NCBI GenBank assembly: GCA_026874595.1 | Contig: CM049321.1 | Coordinates: forward strand, 8,246,979 to 8,310,978 | DNA length: 64,000 nucleotides | Source of the DNA: Sipunculus nudus | Lineage: Eukaryota; Annelida; Sipuncula; Golfingiida; Sipunculidae | Direction of reading: 5' to 3' | Shown: one piece after another, positions 35,540 to 46,249 of the stretch | Position numbering within the stretch: the first letter of the stretch is position 1 | Layout: each line of letters opens with the position of its first letter | Made by a program: the position numbers and the translations under genes | The notes under the pieces: model-generated | Seen by the model: only the letters and a program-made list of their open reading frames with translations | Told to the model about the DNA's origin: nothing | Databases searched by the model: none

Positions 35540-36985
35540 CACTCCTCAGGTGCAACCAGCAAAATAATTTATGGAAAATGTACATGTTATTTCATATTTA
35601 TTGATCTTGGACAACCTCTGTTAGATAAAAAATATTCTTTTTACAATTGATAGTTGGCTGTCTGGCTCATTCAATTTATATGCAAGACAGATGGAAACAA
35701 AACTAGTTATACGTGTCAGACAATATGTAAACATACCAATTTTAATAACTGGGGTTTGGGATGCTCACACTGGTGCCCCCAATAATCAGCTCCGATAACT
35801 GTACCAGTAACTTTCCTATTATTCATTATCATGATTATCATGCTTTTGACCATGGTTTAGTTAAAAAACATGCCCTTTAAACACTGACATCAGACACTGA
35901 ATTATGGACCATCACAGCATGACAAAAGGGCAGCACATTTTTTAAGACTTTCAAACAAGGGGACTTCTCCTTTCTTACAAGTTGGATTTATCTGATACAG
36001 AAATTTTATAATGTTCTCTTCAACATTTTAAATTTTTTATGTCTGGTTCAGAACTGTCACTCTGACAGAGATGTATGGGGAGGAACTGTCATGTTTTCAA
36101 TTCATCCAAAGAGATAACCCCTCTAAAGGTAGTTTAGAAAGTTTTCATTACATGTCAGTAAAGTGTATTCTTTTCCTTTTTATTATCAGCTTTCCAATTC
36201 ACTGAAGAAAATTTCCATATATCATGACATTTATAAAATTTACATTAATGTTGCTTTCCATTATCTGAATCTAGTAAAAGTTCAAATCGAATTAATTAAA
36301 ACTGTAAAAACTTTAATATTGTAAAGGTTTGTACTTATAAATATTTCAATACTGACAATGTACTTAATAATGAATGTTCCAATGACTTTAATCAAAATTT
36401 TGAAAATGTCATGCAACTGATCAGATTAATATATTTTTTTAGTTTAAAACAAATCAGAAGACATGACTGGTGGAGATTGGATTTTGTTTGCACACAATGC
36501 AATGGTAAACAATTTTCTTCATCCATGAATTAAAATGTCAGCGTCAAATTCATGCTGTGCATAATGAAATTGATTTGAATGCTGCAGATGCTGTAGAAAA
36601 AACCACAAAATTTACTATTGTCCTTAAAGTTTAACTTAAAGTTATAAACTTATGAATATTCATGTATGTATTCCTGTGAACTGTGAGGGATCTTGGAATC
36701 AATCCAGTTATCTGATTTCTTTACCTTGGATTCAATTCTCGATTCAATTCTTATTTTATAAAGTTTAAGCAATTTTAGCTAAATAGATTTTAGTAACTAA
36801 ATTTCAGCAAATAAAAAAAATGTATCTCTCTCTCTCTGTTTGTTGCCGCCATATATGTTTCTATGCAAATGAATCTGTCCACCAGTGAACATTTAAAGTA
36901 AATTTAGGGCACCTGCAGGGTAAAAGAACTATGTCATCGCAAACTGCTCTGTCAGATTTACTTAAATTCAGGATGGTACATGCAA
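35540..36985. other. Non-coding stretch
   Basis: No exon called. Poly-pyrimidine and AT-rich sequence. ATTCAATTCTCGATTCAATT near 36730 may be the other end of the hAT-like sequence at 36990-37098. Confidence 0.35.
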
Positions 36986-36989
36986 ATAA

Positions 36990-37098
36990 ATAATAATCGT
37001 AATGAATCGATTCAGAGGTTAATAATCGATTACAATTTAACTGAGAGCTTGCAATTCAATGCATCCAAGAATCTATGCATTGTAACACCCCTACATGT
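36990..37098. mobile_element. Possible hAT-type MITE end
   Basis: AATCGATTCAGAGG, ATCGATTACAATTTAA and the tip GTAACACCCCTAC resemble the ATCGATT-rich ends and AGGGGTG tips of short hAT-type elements. No 8-bp target-site duplication could be checked because the left boundary is unclear. Confidence 0.3.
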
Positions 37099-37155
37099 GA
37101 GGTCCTTCTTTTAGTGACTAGACATGATAAATGTACACATATATGTCTCTGTCAG

Positions 37156-37346
37156 AAAAAAACTGAAATCACAATATCAACAAAAGATAGCTGATTCACA
37201 TAAATATAAATTTCTAGGAAGCTTGTATGCTCATTTAAGTGCAAGTAAAACTTCAGATATGTTAGGTGAAATCATAAACTACAAATCTGACATCTCAACA
37301 AGATTAAAATCCATCATGGAACAGCAAAAGATTAAACCAATGCCAG
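37156..37346 (+). CDS. Candidate 191-nt internal exon, plus strand
   Basis: Flanked by an acceptor (ATATATGTCTCTGTCAG) and a consensus donor (CCAG/GTAAGT). The open frame begins with the last base of a split codon and ends in phase 1. It reads KKLKSQYQQKIADSHKYKFL, GSLYAHLSASKTSDMLGEII, NYKSDISTRLKSIMEQQKIK, PMP: a charged, probably helical segment typical of a cytoplasmic protein. The frame stays open past the donor to a TAA at 37385, so a short terminal exon cannot be excluded. It lies on the opposite strand to the other main exon candidates and may belong to a different gene. I do not recognise the family. Confidence 0.5.
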
Positions 37347-37607
37347 GTAAGTTTGAGATAAATCTGGAAACATACGAACTACTTTAAAATCATGTCCAGG
37401 TTAGTTTTCCAGTGATCATGAGACTAAAATAGTAATCATGAAATAATGATCTAATGTTGTTTTCTGAAAGTGTGCATTGTACATCAAATATTAATAATCT
37501 AATTTTGTCTGTACAAATTGAATATAAATTAACAAGTCTCTAAAACATATGGGTATAGTTAATTAATAAACATATTATTTCTGCTGGATTACAATCCTGA
37601 TTGAGAA

Positions 37608-37828
37608 ATATATGTCGAGGTAAGAATGAGAATCTGGAAAGATCCAGAATCTTCCTGGGAAAAACCAGAATTCTCAAATGTCCCTGAAAAAATGCAAATC
37701 AAGTGATAGTATATGAATTGATTCCTATTCTTCCTGGGGAAAATGAGAATTCTAATTCTTCCTGGGAAAAGTTTTTTCCTGGGAAGAATGGGAATTCTCA
37801 GATTCTCATTCTTCCCTCGTCATATATA
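37608..37828. mobile_element. Hairpin MITE, ~220 bp
   Basis: ATATATGTCGAGGTAAGAAT at the left is inverted at the right tip (ATTCTTCCCTCGTCATATAT). Pairing continues through GAATGAGAATCT. The interior repeats CTTCCTGGGAAAA in several copies, some inverted. Confidence 0.7.
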
Positions 37829-38130
37829 TTATAAGAGTAACCAAATACAATATAATGACACAGATGGACCAATGCATGTTTAATTTATGACCTCATGGTA
37901 CATGTTGGTATGAGATGACCATAGCAATTCTCCTGTAAAGTTCATCCTAATGTCAAAATAGGTCACCACCTGAGACCACAACATACATGAGTTATGAATA
38001 ATTAACCTTAACTTGTTCCAATAACCATTCATTATTACTTACCTTGGTGAATCATACATTTGTGTCATGGTTCAGTTAAATTTGTTGCAAAATTCTGCCA
38101 CCTATTTCACTCAGTCTGAAAAATGTTATT

Positions 38131-38378
38131 ACCTCCACCAAGAGGCAGGGGTTCTGTTTTTTCAAGCGTCTGTCTGTCTGTTAGCAATATTACTCCAAAA
38201 GTTATGGACAGATTTTGATGAAATTTAATTTTCCGGACAGCTCAGCAATGATACTAGGAATAAATGATTACATTTTGGGGTGATCCAGATCACCATCTGG
38301 GTTCAGGAATTTTTTACAGAAGAACTGTTGCATTTCTGACAATGCCATATCAGGGTAATGAGCTGCCTTGGTGGAGGT
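38131..38378. mobile_element. Short TIR element (CTCCACC type)
   Basis: ACCTCCACCAAG and CTTGGTGGAGGT are exact 12-bp inverted ends. The body (GTCTGTCTGTCTGTTAGCAA, GTTATGGACAGATTTTGATG, GGTGATCCAGATCACC) resembles a repeat type I recall as common in fish and invertebrate genomes. I give no family name. Confidence 0.6.
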
Positions 38379-38649
38379 CTGAGTGCAAATTTCTAGTGTA
38401 CTTTTTTTTTTGCTGATGAACAGACACAGGTGTACAGCAAGAAAGGCTGAATATAACTGTTTACAGTAATACCAGAAGGACATCAACTAGCTCAGTTGAC
38501 TTCAAGTCAGCTGAGCTAATGAGACTAAAATTTAGAACATTTCAATCACTATACACTGATAAAATCAAATTTTATTATGTCAAACACTGAGCAATTAAAT
38601 TTAGCACCTGAAAAATTATTGGATCCATTAAGGTCAATATTTATCAATT

Positions 38650-38942
38650 GGGTTACATCAGCCAAGCATGTGCTTGTATAATCGTTAGATGTGAAAGAGT
38701 CCAGCCCTATACAGACCCTAAGGATTAAGTTGAAAATGAAACTGTTTCTTTAATATTCAGACACAAACTGTTTAACATACTTTTCACTCTAATTATTAAT
38801 GGGGTTACGTCAGCCAAGCATATGCCGTATCACTGTTAGATATGAAAGAGTCAAGCCTTATACAACCCAAAGTATTAAGTTGACAATATGCTGTTTCTTT
38901 AACATTCAAACACAAACTGTGTAACATACTTTTCACTCTGAT
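38650..38942. repeat. 152-bp tandem duplication
   Basis: GGGTTAC..TCAGCCAAGCAT starts at 38650 and 38802. The two units end with ACATACTTTTCACTCT. Similarity is high by eye, so it is fairly recent. Confidence 0.85.
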
Positions 38943-39209
38943 GAGACCACAATACCATGTGTCATCTAAGGCATAATGCTCACACATCATCAAAATAAAA
39001 TATTATAGTGCCAGTAAATGTTTAGCTGAAAACAGACTGACTTTCCAATGGGATTCAATGAAACTTTATTTAGTTTATTATCATTAACCTCTCTAAATGT
39101 GCCTTTATATTGGCCTCTGAGCAGCAGTATCATCCCTTGGCAGCCTTGGGCAGATATGGCTATTCTGGGGCCAATATAAAGACACCATCATACAATACTG
39201 AAAGGTTAT

Positions 39210-39315
39210 TACAGTAAAACATTGAAAAAGCAACCACTTACAAGACCTTTATAAAGTGGTCTCATTTTTGAGGTGGTCACTAACTGAGGTGGTCTTTAGG
39301 GGGGGTTTAGCTGTA
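39210..39315. mobile_element. MITE-A-like short copy
   Basis: TACAGTAAAACATTGAAAAA and TTTAGCTGTA form the tips, with GTGGTCTCATTTTTGAGGTGG inside (diverged). It ends about 20 bp from the donor of the minus-strand exon at 39336. Confidence 0.5.
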
Positions 39316-39335
39316 TCATATAAATTATACCTTAC

Positions 39336-39431
39336 CTATAGTGTAGGCCGTGCCGTCCAGGGTGAAGGTCGCACTCTTGCACTTCTTGAATCTTCTATAT
39401 TGACGTTTCTGTGGAACCCATGCATCCATGA
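39336..39431 (-). CDS. Candidate exon, minus strand, possibly with start codon
   Basis: A 96-nt segment that is GC-richer than its surroundings. Acceptor CTAAAAAATCTGCAG, donor CTATAG/GTAAGG. Only one frame is open throughout. It reads MDAWVPQKRQYRRFKKCKSA, then TFTLDGTAYTI plus one base. The ATG at 39429 has G at -3 and G at +4, so this could be the first coding exon. The frame is also open to the acceptor, so an internal exon is equally possible. The basic run followed by a TFTLDGTAYTI strand-like motif looks like real, conserved protein, but I cannot name the family. A 31-nt upstream candidate (39854-39824) does not match its phase as coding; it might be untranslated. Confidence 0.5.
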   Translation of the reverse strand, partial: SWMHGFHRNVNIEDSRSARVRPSPWTARPTL

Positions 39432-39439
39432 CTGCAGAT

Positions 39440-39903
39440 TTTTTAGCAAGTTTATTATAATTGATACTTCCAACTCGTGCTAGCTTTCACATTCTGATCC
39501 AAAGATCAAGCTATGTGGTCTTTTAAGGTAAATCCAAAACTTTAGATCCTGGTGGAAATACTCTCCACTTCTGGATATTTTAGGTAATGTTAAGATCCAG
39601 ATGACGCTTGCTGATCCTCACTGGTAGTAAGCTCCAAGACTACTGAACTCGTAAGTGCAACAAGCACCGGCGCAATGTCCCCAAGCTGGATTGAACAAAT
39701 AAGTCAATACACTCAGCTGAAACAGAAAGGACTGTTAACGGGGATACAGATGCTGAGGTGATGTTCACCTGCCTAGCATTCACCATGTGCTACCTGTATA
39801 CATTTATGATTATAATGTAATACCTTGTGGCCACTACTCTCTGCTGCTGTTTTCCTAAGACTACATTAAATTAATGGATGAACTACCTTCAAAATCCTTC
39901 AAG

Positions 39904-39905
<2 letters not shown>
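39440..39905. other. Upstream side of the minus-strand exon
   Basis: On the minus strand 39854-39824 is flanked by TTTAATGTAGTCTTAG and a GTATTA donor, and may be a 5' untranslated exon. Nothing else is called. Confidence 0.25.

Positions 39906-39992
<87 letters not shown>
39906..39992. repeat. (TA)n microsatellite, ~86 bp
   Basis: An uninterrupted run of about 43 TA dinucleotides. Confidence 0.95.
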
Positions 39993-39994
<2 letters not shown>

Positions 39995-40077
39995 TTAATT
40001 TTTAGTGGATTTAATCATTTTTATTGCTTACTGAAGGATAATTTTTAATTTAAATATTAAACATGTATTATGATTAA

Positions 40078-40700
40078 GATAAACTGCATGCATATCCTAA
40101 AAGAGTCATATACTGTATTTGACTATAGGTATACTGCATATCCTCAAAGAATCAAACCATATTTGACTACAGGTAAACTGTATATCCTCTAAGAATCATA
40201 CCTTATTTGACTACAGGTAAACTGTATATCCCCTAAAAATCATACCATATTTGACTACAGGTAAACTGTATATCCCCTAAGAATCATACCATATTTGACT
40301 ACAGGTAAACTGTATATCCCCTAAGAATCATACCATATTTGACTACAGGTAAACTGTATATCCTCTAAGAATCATACCTTATTTGACTACAGGTAAACTG
40401 TATATCCTCTAAGAATCATACCTTATTTGACTACAGGTAAACTATATCCCCTAAGAATCATACCATAATTGACTACAGATAAACTGTATATCCTCTAAGA
40501 ATCATACCATATTTGACTACAGGTAAACTGTATATCCCCTAAGAATCATACCATATTTGACTACAGGTAAACTGTATATCCCCTAAGAATCATACCATAT
40601 TTGACTACAGGTAAAGTGCATGTTCATTAAGAATCATACCTGATTGTTTACAGGTAAACTGCATATCCCCTAAGAATCATACCATATTTGACTATAGGTA
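40078..40700 (+). repeat. 44-bp minisatellite, ~14 copies
   Basis: The unit contains ATTTGACTACAGGTAAACTG and TATATCCNCTAAGAATCATA. The spacing of GACTACAGG is 43-45 bp. Edge units are more diverged. Each unit carries CAG/GTAAAC, a good match to a 5' splice site on the plus strand, preceded by an acceptor-like TTTGACTACAG. Confidence 0.95.
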
Positions 40701-40719
40701 CACCATATAAATCAAAAGC

Positions 40720-42380
40720 TTGACAGTTTTTTTTCAACTGATTGATTGTTAACAAAGTCAGATAATACCGTTATAAGTTATGACATCAAACAGAGTACTG
40801 GTCCTGTCCAGTGAATTAAACAACAAATTTAGAAAGTTCAAACCATTTATTCATTGGAACTTACTGCTGACTCAGTCTAACGAGACTGAAAAAAGATCTT
40901 GCATTAATAATTAAGTCTGTCCTTACCAGAATGACTGCAAAAATAAGTTCCTGTAACTATCATTGATTGAAATTAATTTTTGTCTACAGCTGAAGAAACT
41001 AAAATACTCAAATAATTCCCAGCGCAGATTTCACTGACTCCAATATCGTCAAAAATACAGACTTCAGTTCGTCTGGAAAGAGCTTCAACAAACAATTAAA
41101 AAACTTGCATTTAATATTAAAATCATGGGTTATTTGAATCAACTTCTTTTTGAAAATATAAAATTTCTCATGAAATTCAAGGGGAGAAAATCACTTGACC
41201 TTTTATTCCCGATACACATGTGCTAATTGGAAACTGCTACAATGGAGAAATGATCTTTACCATACAATTCTGATCCCATTAAGTTCCATCTCAGCAAACA
41301 AGACTAAAGACAGACATGACAGAATGCTCTGATCCAATGTCTAATTGTTTCAGAGTCTTCTGTTTTCCTGACACACCTGTCAAAGTCATATCACTGGTAT
41401 GGAATCATTGCTGCTGCTGCATTAGACCATGCTTTTCTTATATTCTTGCTTTTTCCCCAACTTCCATTCAACACCTGTTACATGAAAGTTTTTGCTGATT
41501 TTGTTAGTGGAGATTAAGATCGCTGTTATTTCTCCCAATGGCAAGGCCAAATGCTGAGACATTTTCTATTGCAAGAAAAGGTGAATAAAAAAGTGTATGT
41601 AACCCTTGGGTTTAGGTATGTTTTAGTCCATGAAGTTTGAAGAAAAGCAGTTCATAAAAAGGAGAGCCACAGCAGTAACAGTTAAAAAATTGGGGCAGGT
41701 GTGGAAACAAACGATGTAATTTTCAATTAAGCACAATTTAAAACCAACCACAAGCTACAGTAAACTGTCTATTTTAAGAAAATAAAGTGAATGTAACTCG
41801 TGTCATAAAGTTTTAAAGTTCTTGAAGTCTGAAGAAAGCTTGATAACTGAAGGACCTAGCCAAGTACAACAGAATGAAGAAATTGCAAGATTAGCTCTTA
41901 TGTGTAATCTCAAACTCTTGAATGTGAAATTTCCAAAGGCATTCAAAGTCAACATTTGCACTGAATGATATAGTTATTATTCTATTGATTTATCAAGTTC
42001 ATTTGTCAAACAGCTGAAATCTTCTTGTTAAACTTTGCTTCTAAAATCATTGATTTTTTTCTTATTTAATGGATGAGGAGTAAACAACTATGGACAATAT
42101 GTCAGAAATATTAACCAAAAGACAGGAGTTAAGTGTCCCACCAAACAAAACCTAAATTTTCTGCCTCAAACATCAAAGGTCTTGAACACCATTATTTCAT
42201 GTTGGTTAATAGATACTGAGAGTGATTGCCAATTTTTTCTATTTTGTTTGATGGTCCTGTTCTCTGCTTGGGTTATCACATTCTTTAGCTTTCAGTCCTA
42301 TCAAGTAATGGGTCTGTTTTGTGACAAACATGCAAGTCCATTACAGAAATTTCTACTAATGTTCAACCAGGCAGGTATTA
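40720..42380. other. Non-coding stretch with old duplication
   Basis: 41570-41670 and 41765-41860 look like diverged direct copies about 194 bp apart (AAAAGTGTATGTAACCCTTG and AAAGTGAATGTAACTCGTG; GAAGTTTGAAGAAA and GAAGTCTGAAGAAA). No exon called. Confidence 0.35.
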
Positions 42381-42755
42381 TTGACTCCTACAGGGAGTAA
42401 CGTTATAAAACCTACAAGATATCGTTTAATGATGGTACAATCACACCTGCCTGCTCTTCAGTGCTCAACCGAAGAATTTGTAAAAAATTACAGAAACTAT
42501 TACGGAAAAAGCAAAAGATCTGCCCCATCATGGAATGGTAATTTACTCACAAAGATGACTATTTTCATACTTTCAAATCTGCTTCTAAAGTTCCTAGCTC
42601 TTTTGAGCACCAATTTCTCACTGAATGCCACAAAACCTATGTTGGGGGTGTTGAGAGGTAACAGTTTCTTACATAACATTCCTTTTGATAATGTTGACCT
42701 CGAAGGAGACATTATGTCAAACTATGATAAGATGTTTATGGCACTTCCTTTGTAG
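42381..42755 (+). pseudogene. Frameshifted coding stretch, unknown protein
   Basis: Frame 1 reads IKPTRYRLMMVQSHLPALQC, STEEFVKNYRNYYGKSKRSA, PSWNGNLLTK. Near 42557 the coding texture moves to the next frame (DDYFHTFKSASKVPSSFEHQ, FLTECHKTYVGGVE). Near 42655 it returns to frame 1 (RGNSFLHNIPFDNVDLEGDI, MSNYDKMFMALPL) and a TAG. Two compensating shifts suggest an old transposon ORF or retropseudogene; assembly indels are possible. The 17 nt at the first shift begin GT and end AG, but that is far too short for an animal intron. A GTAACA donor-like site lies at the second shift. Not recognised. Confidence 0.35.
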
Positions 42756-42759
42756 TTTC

Positions 42760-44439
42760 ATATCATTTGTATATTAATTTTTCTTCTTGTTATAATGTTA
42801 ACATATTTTAAGTTTTTATCCACTACAACAGGAGCATATGCACCAGTGATCTATCTGGTTTTTCCATGTTCTTCTGTTTCGATTAGACATAATGATTTGT
42901 TGGAGGAACAATGTAAAACATCAAACAACAGAAGATTAGGTAAATGTATTTGAATCGATTCTGATTAAATGAAGGAGATCATAAGGTACGATGCTTCTAC
43001 CTTGATCCTGCTAGGCCTTGACCTTTGACCTCTGAAATCCAATTTCGTTCAATAGGCCTACTGTCACGCACTCTTTTCACCTGTCCTTTCCTTTTTTCAA
43101 ATTTCCATTTTTTTTGCTTGAAGAACCAACTTTTGAGGGGTATTTAACAAATATAAATAAATTAAAATGAATTTTTTTGTTAAAAGGATTCACTTTAGAG
43201 GAACTAATTTATTAATAAAAATTAAATAAAATTTTATATCCAAAATTTTTTTAAGTTAAAAAATTGATCTCATGAAGAATTTTATTGGTTTGTCAAATTT
43301 ACTGAAACATTTCTCCATGATCTTCTAGATAATGCTAATTGTTTTAACACTTGTTTTAGGAACATCAACCAATGAAAAGATAAATTTAACCAGTACCTTT
43401 GATATATTTTAACTGACAATTTGTACATTTGATCATATGCAGAACAGATAAATAGGCAAAATATAAATGTCTTTCAGCTGCCAAGGATAAAAAGATTAAT
43501 TCATACACACAGACTCTGACTTTTCTGGCCAATGATTATTTTTTTAAATTTTTTAATGCATTTGACTCTCCTTTAGTACTGAATTATAAACATCTGAATT
43601 TGCCTTAAATCTGCAGAAAATTCTTATAATAAAATTATAAGATGAGGATGTTCAGAGAAAAAAGCTGATTATTTCCTAATTGGCAAAAATCTCACATTCT
43701 GCACTACCAATCTATTAAATAATTTTATTAAATAAAAAAAAAAAGATAATTTTTTTATATTCACTTCTGAAAATGACCTTTATTGAAGAACAGAACTGAG
43801 TATAAATGAGAGTTTTAAATTCAGTGAAATACTCTCACTACGAAAGAGCAAAAGACATAAACAAAAAGCTTTTCAAGGCCAGTGGTTACTCTAGGGCACA
43901 TTGACGGTACATTGGGAAACTTGGAAAGACAGTTGTGAAGATTGGAAAAAAAGACAGACACACTAGGGAGTCATATATACCGATTAGCTAACCTTTGGGA
44001 AGATGAGCCTCTAATGGAAGAGAACTAGGCATGTTTTGAACCCTGCTCTGACTGAGCATTTGATGAACATTTGCCAATATAAAGTGACGTAATATTCATG
44101 CGATGAAACATACCAGACACCACAGAGACATTCTGATGGGTAGGTCAACACTTAATCTGACAAAGACTGAATTACACGTGTCAGTTCTTCAGTAAGGATA
44201 ACAAACCTAGCCCATTAAAACTCCATTTTATTTCTTTTTGGTATTTCGATTTTGTCATCATATTTTTTTTCCCAGAACCTGACCATAGCCCCCTTTTTTA
44301 TTTTTTTTTTGTTGGAGATAACAACCAAGATTTTTCAATGCAAGTTTAACTAAGTATTTATATATGTACATCTGCATAATTCAATTCCAGTTTCGGACTT
44401 ACCGACAGGGCAGCATCACACGCTTCCTCTCATTTTAGA
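42760..44439. other. Non-coding stretch
   Basis: AT-rich with A runs (43733-43744) and T runs. No exon called. Confidence 0.4.
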
Positions 44440-44690
44440 TCCTGGTGACTACTGCAACTGCCTGGGTGTATATATGTAATCATCCCCAATGCTTGGGCAT
44501 ACCATCAGGAACCCCTGAAAGGCGCACTCATTTGTGAGTGAAACACGATCATTGGGCATAGCCTTCCTATTAAGCCTGCAGAGCACTCACCCTCAGGTAG
44601 GGGCCAACAAAGAAACATCCCACCGCCTCAGAAGAGATTCCAACTTATGATCTCCTAGCTTTGAGTCCAAGATTTGATGGGTGTGTTGGT
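44440..44690 (-). mobile_element. tRNA-derived SINE, copy 2
   Basis: Aligns with 1-260 along its length (CCTGGTGACTACTGCAACTG, TTTGTGAGTGAAACACG, GCAGAGCACTCACCCTCAGG). The minus-strand head contains a B-box-like GTTGGAATCTC; the A-box is degraded. Confidence 0.6.
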
Positions 44691-45270
44691 TTTTCCTGAT
44701 GTCCCATTTTTAACATCATACACATTGGATTTTTATATGACTGGTGTCAAAATGGAAGATACCGAGATCATATACAAGTCATGTTAGATAGCTGAAGCAA
44801 GTTTCATAAATGATCTGAGCACTCTACATGTCAGGGAGGAGGCACCTGGTGTAAACAACGTAACTGAACTTAGAAGGAAGCTTTTCAATGCACCAATCAG
44901 TCTATGCCTTACCTGGTTTCAGTTATGATGTTTTGTTACAGGGCATTATTTTCCTGGACAAAATGTTACAAAAAATAATGTCCACAAATATGAGATAGAC
45001 TTTATAGGGGTGGAGGTACAGAGGGTGTGGTTGTGGAGTTGCTTTTTAATTCAAAACAGGACTTGTACTTACTGTATCCAGTCATCATTAATGAACTGAT
45101 AAGACTTGGATCATTTCAAGGTTGACATATTGAATCCTACCCATCAATTTTTTTTTATCACAAGGTTTTATATGGAATAAAAATATTAACAAAAATAAAA
45201 TTGACATAAATATGATTGTATGATTTAATGATCATGCATTTATAACCATTCCTATGTTCACAGAGCATAT
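44691..45270. other. Non-coding stretch
   Basis: A minus-strand 23-nt segment near 45074-45096 has a good acceptor and a GTAAGT donor (FINDDWI), but is too short to call. Confidence 0.25.
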
Positions 45271-45370
45271 GAATGGTTCATAGAAGAATAGAATGGTTCA
45301 TAGAAGAATAGAATGGTTCATAGAAGAATAGAATGGTTCATAGAAGAATAGAATGGTTCATAGAAGAATA
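45271..45370. repeat. 20-bp tandem repeat, five perfect copies
   Basis: GAATGGTTCATAGAAGAATA repeated exactly five times. Identity between units is complete, so it is young or unstable. Confidence 0.95.
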
Positions 45371-45616
45371 GAAGAACCAATACAAGAATGATTTCAAGTG
45401 TCAATCTTTGATTTCCTGTGGCAATTTGTGAATGTTGCATTTGTAGCAATATTTGACAAAATGTAAAACCAAAATGAAATATTAAAAAAAAAAGTAAGGA
45501 ACTACACTTATAGATCTATATAGGATAACGGAATGACTTCTATATCCTGCTACTACACTATGATTGAGCTGCTAAATGACATCTGAGCTCCACTCTCCAA
45601 GCATACTTCTACACAG

Positions 45617-45653
45617 GTGATTCACCTGAATGTACTCGGATTACATAAACAAG
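45617..45653 (+). CDS. Possible 37-nt exon, plus strand
   Basis: An acceptor (AGCATACTTCTACACAG) and a GTGAGC donor flank the open text VIHLNVLGLHKQ (phase 0 to 1). No partner exon was identified. Confidence 0.15.
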
Positions 45654-46022
45654 GTGAGCTTACTAGTAAGGGTAAAAAAGTATCCTTCATAGAACTTGGA
45701 AAAAAACAATACTAAATCAAGGTGATAATAATATGGATAACTACAGCAGCTAAGGATCTGATGACTATGATATCAGGGCTTGAAACCAGCTCCTCTGAAA
45801 ATAAGGGAATTTTAAAGGAACATTTAAAGGAACATTTGAGATATATTTAATTATGAGTTTATAGCAATTTTCAGCCAGAATATAAGATAAAGCAGAGCTA
45901 TCCGAGGAGTCCAGAAGGCAACAGCATCCACAGGTTCAACGCTGAAGCCCATATATATCCATCAGCAGGCGCATCAGCTTGGACCTTATAACGACAATGA
46001 ACTCATTTAGATTAAGTGAAGG

Positions 46023-46241
46023 TCATGTCAAATCCTGCTGTATCTCAACTGATGCAGTATTAGCATAGCTAAACATTAATGGCACCTCACTTGCCTCTGG
46101 GAAAGTGTGAGTTCCAGAAAATGGTGGTAGGGTAACCAAAGTGGACTCCTGCTTGGCCAACTCAGCAAATAGGTCCAACGTACATAAACCTTTACATAAA
46201 GCATGATTATTAACTAATCTTGAGAGACCTAGTACCTGCAT
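46023..46241 (-). CDS. Small ORF of coding-like composition, minus strand
   Basis: A 72-codon frame with ATG and TGA. It includes NNHALCKGLCTLDLFAELAK, ESTLVTLPPFSGTHTFPEAS and EVPLMFSYANTASVEIQQDL. It is open 12 codons further upstream. Its balanced composition in AT-rich DNA suggests past or present coding, but there is no domain and no clear splice site. It could be a transposon remnant. Confidence 0.25.
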   Translation of the reverse strand: MQVLGLSRLVNNHALCKGLCTLDLFAELAKQESTLVTLPPFSGTHTFPEASEVPLMFSYANTASVEIQQDLT

Positions 46242-46249
46242 GTTTAACT

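Noticed and set aside
38036-38115. Minus-strand segment with a GTAAGT donor and strong acceptor near 38.04-38.12 kb
   Set aside because: All three frames contain stops between the splice-like sites. It could only be a non-coding exon, for which there is no other support.
40078-40700. CRISPR-like array
   Set aside because: The whole 44-bp unit is repeated without unique spacers, so it is a minisatellite in a eukaryotic genome.
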